The translations under genes and the position numbers were made by a program. A stretch of 64,000 bases of DNA from Boswellia sacra (lineage: Eukaryota > Streptophyta > Magnoliopsida > Sapindales > Burseraceae): contig SNVD02008830.1 in the NCBI GenBank assembly GCA_013180625.2, positions 62,001 to 126,000 of the forward strand, read 5' to 3'. Positions 22,431-33,240 of this stretch are shown here, in pieces; position 1 is the stretch's first letter; each line of letters begins with the position of its first letter. Under the pieces are notes generated by a model. The model was given only the letters and a program-made list of their open reading frames with translations, searched no databases and was not told the DNA's origin.

Positions 22431-22974
22431 CACAACAAAACTCGTTTGTAACTTTCCGGCAACGATAGCCGAAACCAACCATATACAATACATTTTCAAA
22501 TCACATATATAAACATAAAATAAACGGCCTAAACATTATTAAACAGCCCTAAATCCACTGAACTAGTGAAAACAATAACCACAAATTGCCGAATTTCATT
22601 CCTATAACGGGCCCCGCGACGGCGACTCGCGGCGCCAGCCGGTTTACCCCGACCGTTACCATATCATAAAACTATAAAACTGTATACAACAGACCAAAAA
22701 ATAACATGCATGGCCGGTAAATAAACGCCGTACCTGAATGCCGATCGGTGCTGCGGTCGTCGGGAGTTGAGATGATTATCGCTGCGCGTCTGTTTGCGTC
22801 CCAACCGTTGTCTGTGCGTTTCTGTGAGTTTGGAGAGTTGAAACAGTTTGTAGGAGTAAATGGCAGTGAAGCGGGAAGTGACGGTAGAGAGAACTTTAAA
22901 CCCCAAAGTTCGAGCTCCCACGTGTCAGTCATCGCGAGTCGCGGGTCGAGGGTCGAGACGAGGCAAATTACGTT

Positions 22975-23445
22975 ATAGACCCTCCAGAGGTCGAGACTCG
23001 AGGTTCGAGTGTTCATGTGCTGTGAGCTCGAGCGTCGAGTGGTCGTGTGACATGTTTAGTCGCTCTTCGAGTGTTTGTCTGACGTGTGCTCGAGCTTCAA
23101 GTGTTCGTGTGACGAAGTGTACCGCGCTTCGAGTGTTTGTCTGACCGGTTGATCGCGCTTCGAGTGTTCGTGTGACGTGGTGGTCGCGCTTTGAGTGTTC
23201 GTGTGACATGTTGGTCGGGCTTCGAGTGTTCGTGTGACGTGTTGATCGAGCTTCGCGTGTTCGTGTTCAATATGATCGAGCTTCGAGGGGTTGTATGTCG
23301 TGTAGATCGAGCGTCGAGTTTTACCATCGAGTGTCGTCGAGCATTTAGGCCGAACATTCGTTTTCATTTTCATTTTCTGTTCCGCTAATATATGTCGAGC
23401 GTCGAGTTTCTACCGTCGAGTGTCGTCGAGCGATTGGACAGAACA
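22975..23445. repeat. CGAGTGTCG-type array between Ulp1-like gene and transposase
   Basis: Units such as GCTTCGAGTGTTCGTGTGAC recur about every 36 bp from 23,080 to 23,270. Two border motifs follow: GTCGAGCATTTAGGCCGAAC (23,335) and GTCGAGCGATTGGACAGAAC (23,425). The region 22,431-22,974 between the arrays has no supported gene. Confidence 0.75.
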
Positions 23446-23717
23446 CTTGTTTCTTAGAGATTTCGAATCAGATTCCAAATTATTTTTCGGTTGGGCGTCA
23501 GGTAAGATTATTTAGTTTAACAACAACGCCCATAAAGATGTGTTTAATACAATAATACTGCTTTACAGTGACAAAATCCAACACCCAAAATATATTATTT
23601 TCAAAAGCTTAGGATTTGTTATAAAAAAAAGAGACAATGTTGCAAACATCAACATTTGGTTTACACATTTGGTATACATCATCCCCTGTCATGCAGCGGA
23701 ACTGGGTTTGGGCATGT

Positions 23718-26507
23718 TTAACGATTGTGCCCGGAACTTCCACAACGCCCGCAAGATCGAGAGGAGCTAGACTCACCGACAGAAGGGATTCGATTCCTCC
23801 GAGGATGACCGACTGGTCTCCTTATGACTGGCGGGAGAACCACTCTACTGCGAACCTCCTCAGGAACCACCCAATCCTCACTAACTCCAACAGGAACTAC
23901 TGGGAGAGCATATGCATGTAACAATATTTCGGTGGTATACCAATGGGCATAGTAATCATGGCACGTAAGGAGATTCATATGTTTGCATACCGCTAATACA
24001 TGTGCACACGGAAGGTGGTCAAGATCAAACACACGGCACGTGCATGTACGCGCGTGCATGTCAACTATGCAAACACGGTCGTTGCCTCTAACCTCATACA
24101 TAGTAAGAGATATACCACTAACCCTCATACGATCTCCTTCTTTTAAACGCTTCTCCATCAACTTGTTTGCCCAGGGTGAGAGATGTGATTCTGAGTTAGC
24201 AAATAGCTGTCGACGCTCATAGAACCATTTCTGCAAGTTGGCCCGAAAATAATCAGCTAACAACGTCACCGGGAGGAATCGATGGTGTCGCAAACAGCTG
24301 TTCATCGACTCAGCTATATTTGTTGTCATTATGTTGTACCGCCGACCATGAAACTGTGAACGTGCCCATTTCTCGACTCCGATCTCTCGAAGATAAGTTG
24401 CTGCTGCTGGCATATGCGATTCAATTTGTCGCATATGATAGTTGAAATCAGCACAATGATATGTCCTTGCAGCGCGGTAGTACAATTCCAACAAAGTCTT
24501 GTCCTTGAACGTTGCCTTCAAGTTACCCTTGAGATGATGAGTGCACAATCCATGTAGTGCATTAGGAAAAACTACAACCACAGCATGTTCAATACTACGA
24601 TGACGGTCAGAAATGAAGACAAGATCTCGGACATTTTGTACAACATGATCACGCAACTGTCTTATGAACCAGTTCCAGGAGTCATCATTTTCAGAATGCC
24701 CAATTCCAAATGCCAAGGGGTATATTTGTTTATTACCATCCATACAAGAAGCCAAAAACATTGTACCCCTATATTTCCCTTTTAAAAAGGAACCATCAAC
24801 TGCAATAACTGGCCTAATTGACGATGCAAATCCAGCAATCGAGGCGCCCATACTCATGAAAAAGTATCTGAAATGGTTATCCTCATCAGTTTCTAACGAC
24901 GTTTTGGTCCCCGGGTTTGCTTTCTCAATCATGTACATGTACTGAGGGAGTAGTGTGAATGATTCATCATGAGATCCGTGAAGTTCTTGCAAAGCTACCT
25001 CCTTTGCCCTCCATGCCTTATTGTACGTGATATTAACACCCAATGACTCCTGAACATCGGACATAATATCCTTTGGACGATATATTCTCGATGCCTCAAC
25101 GAATTTGCTCTTAATATGTTTGCCAATGACATGTGCAGTTGCCTGTTTGTGAACTGGGTGAAGTCCGGCTCCGGAGCACGTGTGGTGGTTCTTATACGTT
25201 TTCACTTGGAAGAAATGTGAATCGGCCACCTTTATGGCACGTAAATGCCATTTACAAGATTCAGCACGACATACAACCTCAAACCTTGTGGCGTTGGAGT
25301 TCCTCACCTTGAATTGAAAGTTTCGTCTTAATGCCAACATCGCTAACTTCTCTCGAAGCTCCGTTTTGCTGTTAAACATCTGTCCAACCCCAACCTCAAT
25401 CTCGTCAACTATAAACAATGAGGCATCATCGCCATCTGTGGAGGGTGGATGGACGATAGGCGGCATCCACCTGAATGTGTTAGCCTGAGAGCTGTCATTA
25501 TTCGACATCGGATCTTCCTGATGGCCATATACTGGACGAGTAGGTGTGGAGTGAATTGGAGGAGGCACGGTAGGTGTGGAGTGAATTGGAGGAGGCATGG
25601 TAGGTGTGGAGTGAATTGGAGAAGGCACGGTAAACGGCTCATCCTGGTTCACATCATTCAAGATCTCCCGTTCTCCCTCATTATCGAAATGTGAACCAGC
25701 TACATTGTGCCCATCAACAACAAAATCATCCAATCCCTCAACATCATTCTCAATATGAATCGTGTAATCATTATTGTCATCGTCAACATGCACACTAACA
25801 TCATCACCACCATCATCAGTATCTTCGCAATATTCATTGCCACCATCGTCATCATTAACATCATCAATATTACCTAGACTCTCAAACTCTCTAATGCTGT
25901 CAAGATGACGTACCAATCTCGATGGCATCGATGGAGGCACTCCTTCTTCATTTTGAAATAACACCCTTACCCCAAATGACTCATGCCCCGCATGCCCTCA
26001 ACACTGCTCAAACTCAACGCCAACATCGTCATTCAATTCTGGTTGTCCACAAACAAGAGTAGACTCACTTAATTGGTTGCTCCCACTTGCTGAACGAAAC
26101 AAAGAGGGATGAGAACATCCTTCTCGCCTACGGATTGCATCGGATCCTAACCCTGACCTCTGTCTTTGCTTCTCCCTATCTTCAACTTTAACAACTAACG
26201 GTGTATATGATTGTTGGTCCTCCAAACAATGTTGTATGAAAAAAGAAACATCGTCATCAGTCTCAATACGAATCGGCATTGGAAGAACACCCTTACAAGC
26301 AAATTGAACCTCTAAACTCATTCTTTTCTTACGAAGATCCCAACCCATTTTAGTACTAATACAGTCAACCAACTCGTTATAAGTAGCACATCTACGAATT
26401 ATCAATGGCTTCCCCGTCCCACCGGCATACAAATAACTACCGTTCTCTTGCACAGTCCATGAACCATTATATGCAATGAGTATGCGTAAAGTCTCCATTT
26501 CCTGCAT
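23718..26507 (-). pseudogene. mudrA-like: MuDR-type (MULE) transposase, nearly complete, one in-frame stop
   Basis: The frame starts at MQEMETLRILIAYNGSW (26,507), a ubiquitin/PB1-like N-terminal region, and meets TGA at 25,998-26,000. The same frame resumes for 748 codons from 25,964. In the long part: a proline-rich PPPIHSTPT repeat at residues 110-145, the MuDR DNA-binding region at about 185-265, and the MULE catalytic domain with D390 (AVDGSF), D453 (ISDRHRS) and E552 (NIAESMN). A SWIM zinc finger follows with C641, C643, C653 and H655. It ends CGRCGSSGHNR, so the stop removes the last cysteine of the terminal zinc knuckle. The protein cuts and joins the element's ends in the nucleus. 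The stop could be a decayed codon or hide a tiny intron. Confidence 0.9.
25550..25640 (-). repeat. 33-bp coding repeat in the transposase
   Basis: Three copies of GGTGTGGAGTGAATTGGAGG plus 13 bases on the plus strand encode the PPPIHSTPT repeats. They lie between the acidic N-terminal part and the DNA-binding domain. Confidence 0.88.
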
Positions 26508-26585
26508 GATTGAGATATATCATATCATATAAGATCCGTGGACAAAAAATAATTATGAAATAGCTTGCAAAAGTGGGAAAAAAGA

Positions 26586-27020
26586 GCGTTCTGCCAAAAC
26601 GCTCGACGAGACTCGACAAACACACTCGACACTCGACATATGTGACACGACACTCAAACTCGACTAAATTCGTCATCCGACACTCGTCAACTTGTACACT
26701 CGACTCTCTTACTCGAAAGCTCGACAAAATGGTGTCCACGACTCTCGAAACACTCGACATGAATGGTTCGAGACATCTACAGGTCGGTTCCACGCGTCCT
26801 ACACTCGACTCTCGACACGCGACACACGAACTTTTGACAATCCACAAGACCCTCGATGGAACTCGAACACGCGACACTCGAACCTAGAATCGAGGCAATG
26901 GCTAGACACTCGAAACCACCATCCGAATTGTCGTGATTCGGTCCCGACAGAACTTCTCGACACTCGACTACCCTCGACGACACTTGACGAAACTTGACGA
27001 AACTCGAAGACAGTCGTCTT
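26586..27020. repeat. CGAGTGTCG palindromic array, MULE right terminus
   Basis: Starts GCGTTCTGCCAAAACGCTCG and runs through many ACTCGACACTCGAC units to about 27,020. It is the inverted counterpart of 14,880-15,262 and lies between the transposase start and the outer terminus. Confidence 0.85.
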
Positions 27021-27137
27021 CTTCGACCTTCGACTGCGAAAACCCATTTTTGCACACCGACAGCCAATTTCCAGCATTTTTTCACACAGACGGCACTATA
27101 TCTACCCCTAGTTCACATACATAACCCATTTTTAAGC

Positions 27138-27145
27138 TATATAAT
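27138..27145 (-). promoter_or_regulatory. Possible TATA box of the MULE right terminus
   Basis: The minus strand reads CATTATATAGC inside the terminal repeat, about 630 bp upstream of the transposase ATG. MuDR-like termini usually contain the gene's promoter. Assigned by motif and position only. Confidence 0.35.
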
Positions 27146-27519
27146 GCGGTTGTCAGTTACCAAAGTGAGCAATAACGAAAACCCTACACATACATTAAAT
27201 TTTCATGCCATTTACAGAGAGATTAAGGAAAAGTTGTTCTTACGCGTTTTGCTTACTGCTTCAGATATTGAGGTTGTTTCGGGACAGTGAAGTTAAGTGA
27301 TTCGAGCTGTTACTGGTTTCCGTTGTTCTGTGTCTTGCTTTATTGTCTTTCTTCAAATTTGTCCGAAGGATATGAAATAACGAAGGTTTTGAGAATTTAT
27401 TTTAGGACAGGGGTGTTTTTGTCTTTTAGACACAAAAGTGTCTATGGGATGAAAATATTTTAGAACATATCCATTTTTCAAACAAGCCCCCTAAATTTGT
27501 CCATTTTCTCAATTTTTTC

Positions 27520-28040
27520 TTAATTTATCAAAGACATTTTGACATTCTTGAGTCCATTCAAAAGAAGTGTCTTTTATTAAGAGGTAGGTTTAGATATAGC
27601 ACTGAAATTTCTTATGAACCTCCTATAAAATCCAGCATGCCCTAAGAATGAACGAACCTCCTTGCACTACAAGAATTTTTTGCATATTTGTCACTTCACA
27701 ATTTTTTTATTTGGCAGTTTTTTAAAAAAGTGAGAAATTTAACCATGTCTTAAAAGTCAAACCTATCAATTTATCTTATTTGTCACTTTTTGTCTTATTC
27801 AATCACATATATATCACATTTTTATAAAAGTTTGACAAGTATGTGAAAATATAATTTTTTTTGTTTTCCCTCTCAAATTTCCCTCTTTCTTTTCATTTTT
27901 TCTTTCAAATATGTGAATATAATATTTAAAATTTCAATAAATTTATCTAAATATAATTGAAAAATAAAATATAATTTTTAATCTAAAATTAAAAATAATT
28001 TTAAAAATCTTTAAAGTAAAGATAACATTATTATATGTAT
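27520..28040. repeat. Right copy of the 0.5-kb duplication flanking the MULE
   Basis: This copy repeats 14,052-14,579, including the Athila-CACTA junction (CACTA at 27,665). It then continues into the CACTA interior from 28,041, whereas the left copy runs into the MULE terminus. Positions 27,471-27,519 between the MULE end and this copy are unexplained filler. Confidence 0.9.
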
Positions 28041-28646
28041 GAAAAGAATAAATTTTTAAATATTAAATTTTAGAAAAATTAATTTTTAAATGTGAAAAAT
28101 TTATGAAATAAATAAAATTATTTTTTAATTTCAAAGTGATGAAAATCACATTATTTAATTTCTCTGATGAAAATTAAGCAATTAAAAATATCAAAAAAAT
28201 TTTTTACAATAATATAATATTTTAAATATGTAAAAAATTATTATAATTTATTTTAAAAATTAAATCAAAACATTTAATGCTCTAAAAATTATAAAAACTT
28301 AGTCTAATGGTGTAAATGAAAAAATTTAAAATATATGGACTGAACAGGGGGATGATTTTAACAATTTTTAATAGATATGGATTTCTTAGAATTTCGCAAT
28401 TCTATATAAAGAAAATGAAATAACCTAGCCCTAATGTCTCTCTCATCTCTATCTTCCGGTTTCACAACTCTTTGCTTCTACTGCTGCCTTCGATGCAGCT
28501 GCCGCGGCCTCGGCTCCAGCTCTCGCTCCCTCCTCGACTAGGTGGAGCTTCGTTGTGGCCTCACTGAGCGAGCCAAGGAAGAATATAGAGATGTGTTCTT
28601 CGGCATTTTACGGGGTGTTCTCTAATTTTCTCTTATTTTCACTCAC
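28041..28646 (+). other. CACTA interior and captured 5' leader of the ARF-GAP fragment
   Basis: Positions 28,041-28,425 are AT-rich with nothing recognised. From about 28,430 the base composition changes abruptly: CTAGCCCTAATGTCTCTCTC, then a CT-rich and GC-rich leader (GCCGCGGCCTCGGCTCC) up to the ATG at 28,647. This looks like a captured host promoter end and 5' untranslated region. Confidence 0.55.
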
Positions 28647-28956
28647 ATGGCGGCCAACAATCCTCCCATGGACAAGAACGCTGTTTTCAGAAAGCTGAAA
28701 GCGAAATTGGAAAACAAGGTGTGTGTTTTTCGTGTTTTTTCTTTCGATCTAGTTCAGATTTGTGCGATTACATGTTGGATCTTGAAGTTTCAGGTGCTGT
28801 TTGTTTTGGTTATGTTAAATTTTGTTTTTGTTTTCAGATGTGATTCGATTGCAAAGTGAAGAACCCTACGTGGGCGTCGGTGACATACGGGATCTTCCTC
28901 TGCATCGATTGCTCTGCTATCCATAGGAGTCTCGGTGTCCACATCAGCTTTGTTAG
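28647..28956 (+). pseudogene. AGD8-like (fragment): Captured ARF-GAP fragment (AGD8/9/10-like), first two exons
   Basis: Exon 1 (28,647-28,718) encodes MAANNPPMDKNAVFRKLKAK and four more residues. Exon 2 (28,838-28,956) encodes [20 protein letters not shown] and [16 protein letters not shown], the first half of the ARFGAP zinc-finger domain. That domain stimulates GTP hydrolysis by ARF GTPases in vesicle traffic. The first zinc cysteine codon in the expected M-C-F-D-C is TGA, a stop. Introns have normal GT-AG ends, so genomic DNA was captured. No later exon follows before the next captured gene. Confidence 0.88.
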
Positions 28957-29701
28957 GTAATTTTTTTGAAGCTTTTTTTGTTGATTACCTGATTTGGTTT
29001 AGCTGTTAGTGCCTTTTTGAATCTAGAAATGGTCATAGGTTTTGTAATGTTCCGGATTCGATTAGGTTTAATTAATGTTATGGAATTGGTATAGTAACTT
29101 GATGGATCAAAAGTCTATGATTCTTTAAACTCTGCATGTTTTCGTGTATCTAGAAAGTTGCACTATTGTGTGTTGGATCTGTCAAATGGCATTTTTGCTT
29201 AGCGAGGGTATTCATGTTGCTTTTGTCATCTCATTCTTCGATTTTTAAAATTTTTTTGGTTCCCTGATTACAAGCTTTTAAATGTTGAATTTTGGGTTTT
29301 TTGGGTTTTCTTATTTATGTTAGGTTGGGTTTGAAATTTTTTTATTGTCTGGTAAAATGAGATGTAAATTTGTTGATATATTTTCATTCTTTTTTAACCG
29401 CTTGCAGGTTTGCTTATTCTCAAACTTTTCTGTTCTAATTGGTCCTTTTGCTGAAGATTTTCATTTATATTTTTCCCATAGATTTCTCTCTTTTGTTTTG
29501 CCCTTGTTGCATTTTGTGCTTTCTATGGTTGGAATAAATTACAAAGTGAAGTCTTCTTTGACCCTTTGTTGGAATTCTTGTCTTTCAAATTTACTATTTA
29601 TGTTTCTGAAATAGCTTTTGATGCATTGACATGTTTTGTTGACGGATATTGGTTTTCAAAATGAAAATAGGTTTCTTGTTGTTCATTTGATTATATTTCA
29701 A
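28957..29701. other. Intron-like captured sequence after the ARF-GAP fragment
   Basis: T-rich, intron-like sequence with nothing coding recognised. It starts with the intact donor GTAATTTTT of ARF-GAP exon 2. The switch from ARF-GAP intron to reductase gene sequence must lie between here and 30,096 but leaves no obvious mark. Confidence 0.5.
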
Positions 29702-31246
29702 ATTTTTGAAATAGCTCTTGGTCTCTGGTCTGAGCTGGTTTTAATCGTGAATATGATGCTCGGTCTCTAGTAATTTTATTCATTTGAGTAGATTGTTCTG
29801 GTTATCTCTGAAGGACTATTTAGATGATTTGTAGTGATGGGTTTGCTTAAGCTGATGCAAGTGTTTATTTTAATTAATTCTGTTTGATTATATTGACTTA
29901 TTTGATTAGTGCATTATTCATCGGATGCTGTGTCCAGCGACTTGGATTAATTTACTTGGTTTTGGATTATGTTGTTTGTACTTTGTAGTTAATGAATTGA
30001 ATATTAGGGGTTCCCTCTAATTATGTTATGATGTTTGTATCTATAGTGTTTCTTCAAAACTTAGAACTTATAGTTTTGCATGCTTTTTAATTACAGGTTC
30101 ACCTAGATCAAATCAATGAAGAAAAAGGTCCAAAAATTGGTAAGCCTCTTTTAAAAAATGTGAAGATGAGTTTGCAAGGACTTCCGTGCCCCAATTCTAT
30201 TAGTTTGGTTAAACTTTTTAATTTCATTTTAAAGCTGAAGTCAATGTCTTGATAACTCGGATGGATGTTTCTATCTAATTTCAGCACTCAATCCGAATAA
30301 GTGGATTGAATTTAAGCTACAAGACACTGCAAGGTTTAGCCACAACACTCATTTGTTCAGGTATATCCTGTTGGTTCAATCAATTTCTGTTTGTAAATAA
30401 GTTAAATAGAACTCATTGTAACCCACTCATCCTGTTCATCTCAGAACTTGACTGGATCAATTTCTAATTCTGATTTTTCTGCCTTTCAATTTTTTACAAC
30501 TTCATGAAATCAAAAGGGGGAGTTTGAAAACTTTCATTGAAAATACTTAAATCTTTTTTTTAATTTTTTTTAATCTCCTCATTATGGCAGGTTTTCATTT
30601 GATCCATCTGCTAAGTTGGATCAGGATGTTGCTTCATGCATCCTAACAAGGTATGTTTCATTGTTTGTAGTCTGCGATAAGATTCCCAGTGAATTTTCTA
30701 GAAGAATATGATTTTTGTGATCTAGAAGTGACCTTGGATTAGAGTACGATGGAGTCTGCCTTTGCTTTCATCTGCTTTAACTTTTTCTTATAACTTTTTC
30801 ATCTGCCTTTGATTTTTGGACCTTTTTCTTCATTGATTTGATCTAGGTGAACCTGTAATTAAAAAGCATGCAAAACTATAAGTTCTAAATTATGAAGAAA
30901 CACTATAGATACAAACATCATAACATAATTAGAGGGAGTCCCTAATATTCAATTCATTAACTACAAAGTACAAACAACATAATCCAAAACCATGTAAATT
31001 AATCCAAGTCACTGGACACAGCATCCGATGAATATGCACTAATCAAATAAGTCAATATAATCAAACAGAATTAATTAAAATAAACACTTGCACTAGCTTA
31101 AGCAAACCCATTACTACAAATCATCTAAACAGTCCTTTAGAGATAACTAGAAGAATCTACTCAAATGAATAAAATTATTGGAGACCGAGCATCATATTCA
31201 CGATTAAAACCAGCTCAGACCAGAGACCAAGAGCTATTTCAAAAAT
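29702..31246. repeat. Large inverted repeat, arms about 436 bp, loop about 674 bp
   Basis: Left arm 29,702-30,137 and right arm 30,812-31,246 are near-perfect inverse copies. Paired examples are GTCTCTGGTCTGAGCTGG (left, about 29,722) with CCAGCTCAGACCAGAGAC (right), and GTTCACCTAGATCAAATCAA with TTGATTTGATCTAGGTGAAC. The left arm ends inside the first captured reductase exon. The loop holds the other two reductase exons. Transcripts across it would fold into a long hairpin. Confidence 0.9.
30097..30650 (+). pseudogene. CBR2-like (fragment): Captured NADH-cytochrome b5 reductase fragment (CBR2-like), three exons
   Basis: Exons at 30,097-30,139 (VHLDQINEEKGPKI), 30,285-30,360 (ALNPNKWIEFKLQDTARFSH, then NTHLFR) and 30,591-30,650 (FSFDPSAKLDQDVASCILTR) join in frame. 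They match the region just after the membrane anchor and the start of the FAD-binding barrel of the plant mitochondrial-type reductase, which passes electrons from NADH to cytochrome b5. Introns are kept with GT-AG ends. The first exon is also present inverted at about 30,812-30,850 as part of a large inverted repeat. The rest of the gene is missing. Confidence 0.9.
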
Positions 31247-31961
31247 ATTGGAATAAAATGACTACCTTGAACTCTCGAAACCTGATTCCCATTATGGTTA
31301 CACCTCCAATCTCATGCCTGTTAGACAGTGTAAACCAAGCTACTTAATTTATGCGAAATAGCTAGTCATTGACTCATTGAAAGCCTTATTCCATGTAAAT
31401 TCTATTGATATGTTTAAATGTTGCAAAGCCCTATCCAAGCATATTTGGCCATTGACTCTAGAGAATGGTACTTTCTCTAAAATTTTTTTCTTTCATGACT
31501 TTCTGTTATTGAGGCTAGATATTTGTGTAATTGTCTTTGTTCATGACTGAATGATTGGGTTTCCCTTGGTGTCTGACTTGTGAGCTTTGTTTGGATGTCT
31601 CTACGTACATCTATTTTTTTCATTCTTTTTTAAATTTTATATTTGCATTCAACTTCCTGTGTGTTTTGGGATAGAAGTACATCATGATGTTTGTGCCTTG
31701 TGCTATGGATTATTGATCTATTTTGGGTGGTTTCTGTAATCATGAAGTGAGAATTTGTATGCAATTTATTTTGATTGCTGTTGTGTAGTTTTGCATTTAC
31801 TATGAAGTCAGACAACTTTGTTAGTGTAATAACCAATGGATGACTTGATATAATTAGATTTTACCCTAGTTCTATATACTCCACCAAGTGGTGTTGACTC
31901 TTGTTATATTGAGATAAATAAACATAGTAAAAATCAATCTTTATTTTGTTTCCCTTGGCAG
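31247..31961. other. Intron-like sequence before the galactokinase fragment
   Basis: No coding sequence was recognised. The stretch ends in a normal acceptor (TTGGCAG at 31,961) and looks like intron of the captured galactokinase gene from an undetermined point. Confidence 0.5.
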
Positions 31962-33240
31962 GCAATCTCCATCATGGCTAAAGCTAGGTTTGCTGAGCTG
32001 ATTGATTTCAACCCCATTCGTGCAACTGATGTACAACTTCCTGCTGGCGGGACTTTTGTGATAGCCAATTCTTTGGCAGAATCTCAGAAGGCGGTGACTG
32101 CTGCTACAAATTACAATAACAGAGTTGTTGAATGTCGATTGGCTGCTGTAAGATTGACCTCACTGAACATAAAAATAATTTTTCTTGTTTGTAGCAATAT
32201 ATCTTTAAGTCCTGTTCCAATTATTTTGCTTCAAGTTATGCTCCCCTTAGATTTTATGAAGTGGTTTTTAAAAGAAATGAATGCAAAATTTAAAGATGTA
32301 TTTCATCTAAAAAAAAATGGTGGGTTGAAACCTGAGTTAAATCTGGAAATAAGGTGGTTTTAATCTAAATCCTAAGCCAATAGTAGTATTGCTAGGGAAT
32401 TTTTGCTGCTCTCAGAAGAATCTCTTGCTCCTTGTTAAACTTGCATACTCTTTATTCCCTTCTTTGCATCTGTGCTATATATTGGTGTTCAAAATTAGAG
32501 CAACTAATATATATGGTCAATAAATGTGAGTTTCTCTACAGCTTTGTGGATGTGTAATCTTAGTAATATTTCAAATATCTGCTCAGTCCGCTGATCTAAA
32601 TTTTGACGTTTTCGTAAATGAAAAGTTTAGATTTAGCATAGTCAGAATTACATTTTAACAAATATCATCTGACTTTTGCTATAACACTGTAGATGATTTA
32701 TTTTCAATAACTTTGAGAATATTTCCTCTATTGACTTTCTGTTGTCATATCTTTGAGCTCAAAAAGTGCTTTGGAATTTCAGATTGTACTTGGTATAAAG
32801 CTAGGAATGAACCCACAAGAAGCAATAGCAAAAGTCAAAACCCCTTCTGATGTTGAGGGGTTGTGTGTTTCATTTGCAGCTACACATGGTTCATCTGATC
32901 TTGTCCTTGCTGTTAAGGTATTTCTTGTTGTGTTCTTGTGTTGTTTATTCTACTAAATTTTAAAGAAACTCCCCTACTCACACGACACTTTAGGATCTAT
33001 TAAAATTATATTTTGGCTTTACTTTATGTATATTATGTATCGTTGGGTTTTACAAATTAACACTTGATTATTCTAATTGATCAACTTATATTGTCTTTAT
33101 TAAAGGAATTGTTGGATGAGGAACTTTACAAGGCTGATGACATTAAGAAGATCACTGGGGAAAAGCTTTCATCGATATTCGAAAATAGTCAGTCTTCTTT
33201 GGACGTGCTAAATGTAGCCAAGCACTTCAAGTTAAATCAG
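31962..33240 (+). pseudogene. GAL1-like (fragment): Captured galactokinase fragment (GAL1-like), three exons
   Basis: Exons at 31,962-32,147 ([20 protein letters not shown] to [11 protein letters not shown]), 32,782-32,917 ([19 protein letters not shown] to SSDLVLAVK) and 33,106-33,240 (ELLDEELYKADDIKKITGEK to LNVAKHFKLNQ) match the central part of plant galactokinase, a GHMP-family cytosolic sugar kinase that forms galactose 1-phosphate. The segment [19 protein letters not shown] includes the substrate-site region; the ATP loop and C-terminus are absent. Introns have GT-AG borders and the three exons stay in frame. The intervals 32,148-32,781 and 32,918-33,105 are its introns. Confidence 0.9.

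Larger units (their letters stand above)
14580..27470 (-). mobile_element. Large Mutator-like element (Ulp1-carrying type), about 12.9 kb
   Basis: Long inverted termini (about 14,580-15,405 and 26,460-27,470) share outer sequence such as TTTTCATCCCATAGACACTT, the CGAGTGTCG array and the block around ATGCAGGAAATGGA. Between them lie a MuDR-type transposase (23,718-26,507) and a DUF1985/Ulp1 gene (18,349-22,193), both on the minus strand. MULEs that carry Ulp1-like protease genes are known in Arabidopsis (Kaonashi type) and other plants. The left terminus lacks about 150 bp present on the right (27,150-27,300). Each main gene has one in-frame stop. Confidence 0.88.
26460..27470. repeat. MULE right terminal inverted repeat
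   Basis: This is the inverse partner of 14,580-15,405 and the longer of the two. It holds a minus-strand TATATAA at 27,138-27,145 that could serve the transposase gene, the palindromic array 26,586-27,020, and the transposase start at 26,507. Confidence 0.85.

Noticed and set aside
22860..23373. Repetitive protein-like frames such as HTNTRSAINRSDKHSKR
   Set aside because: Translations of the 36-bp array units at 22,975-23,445, with no independent evidence.
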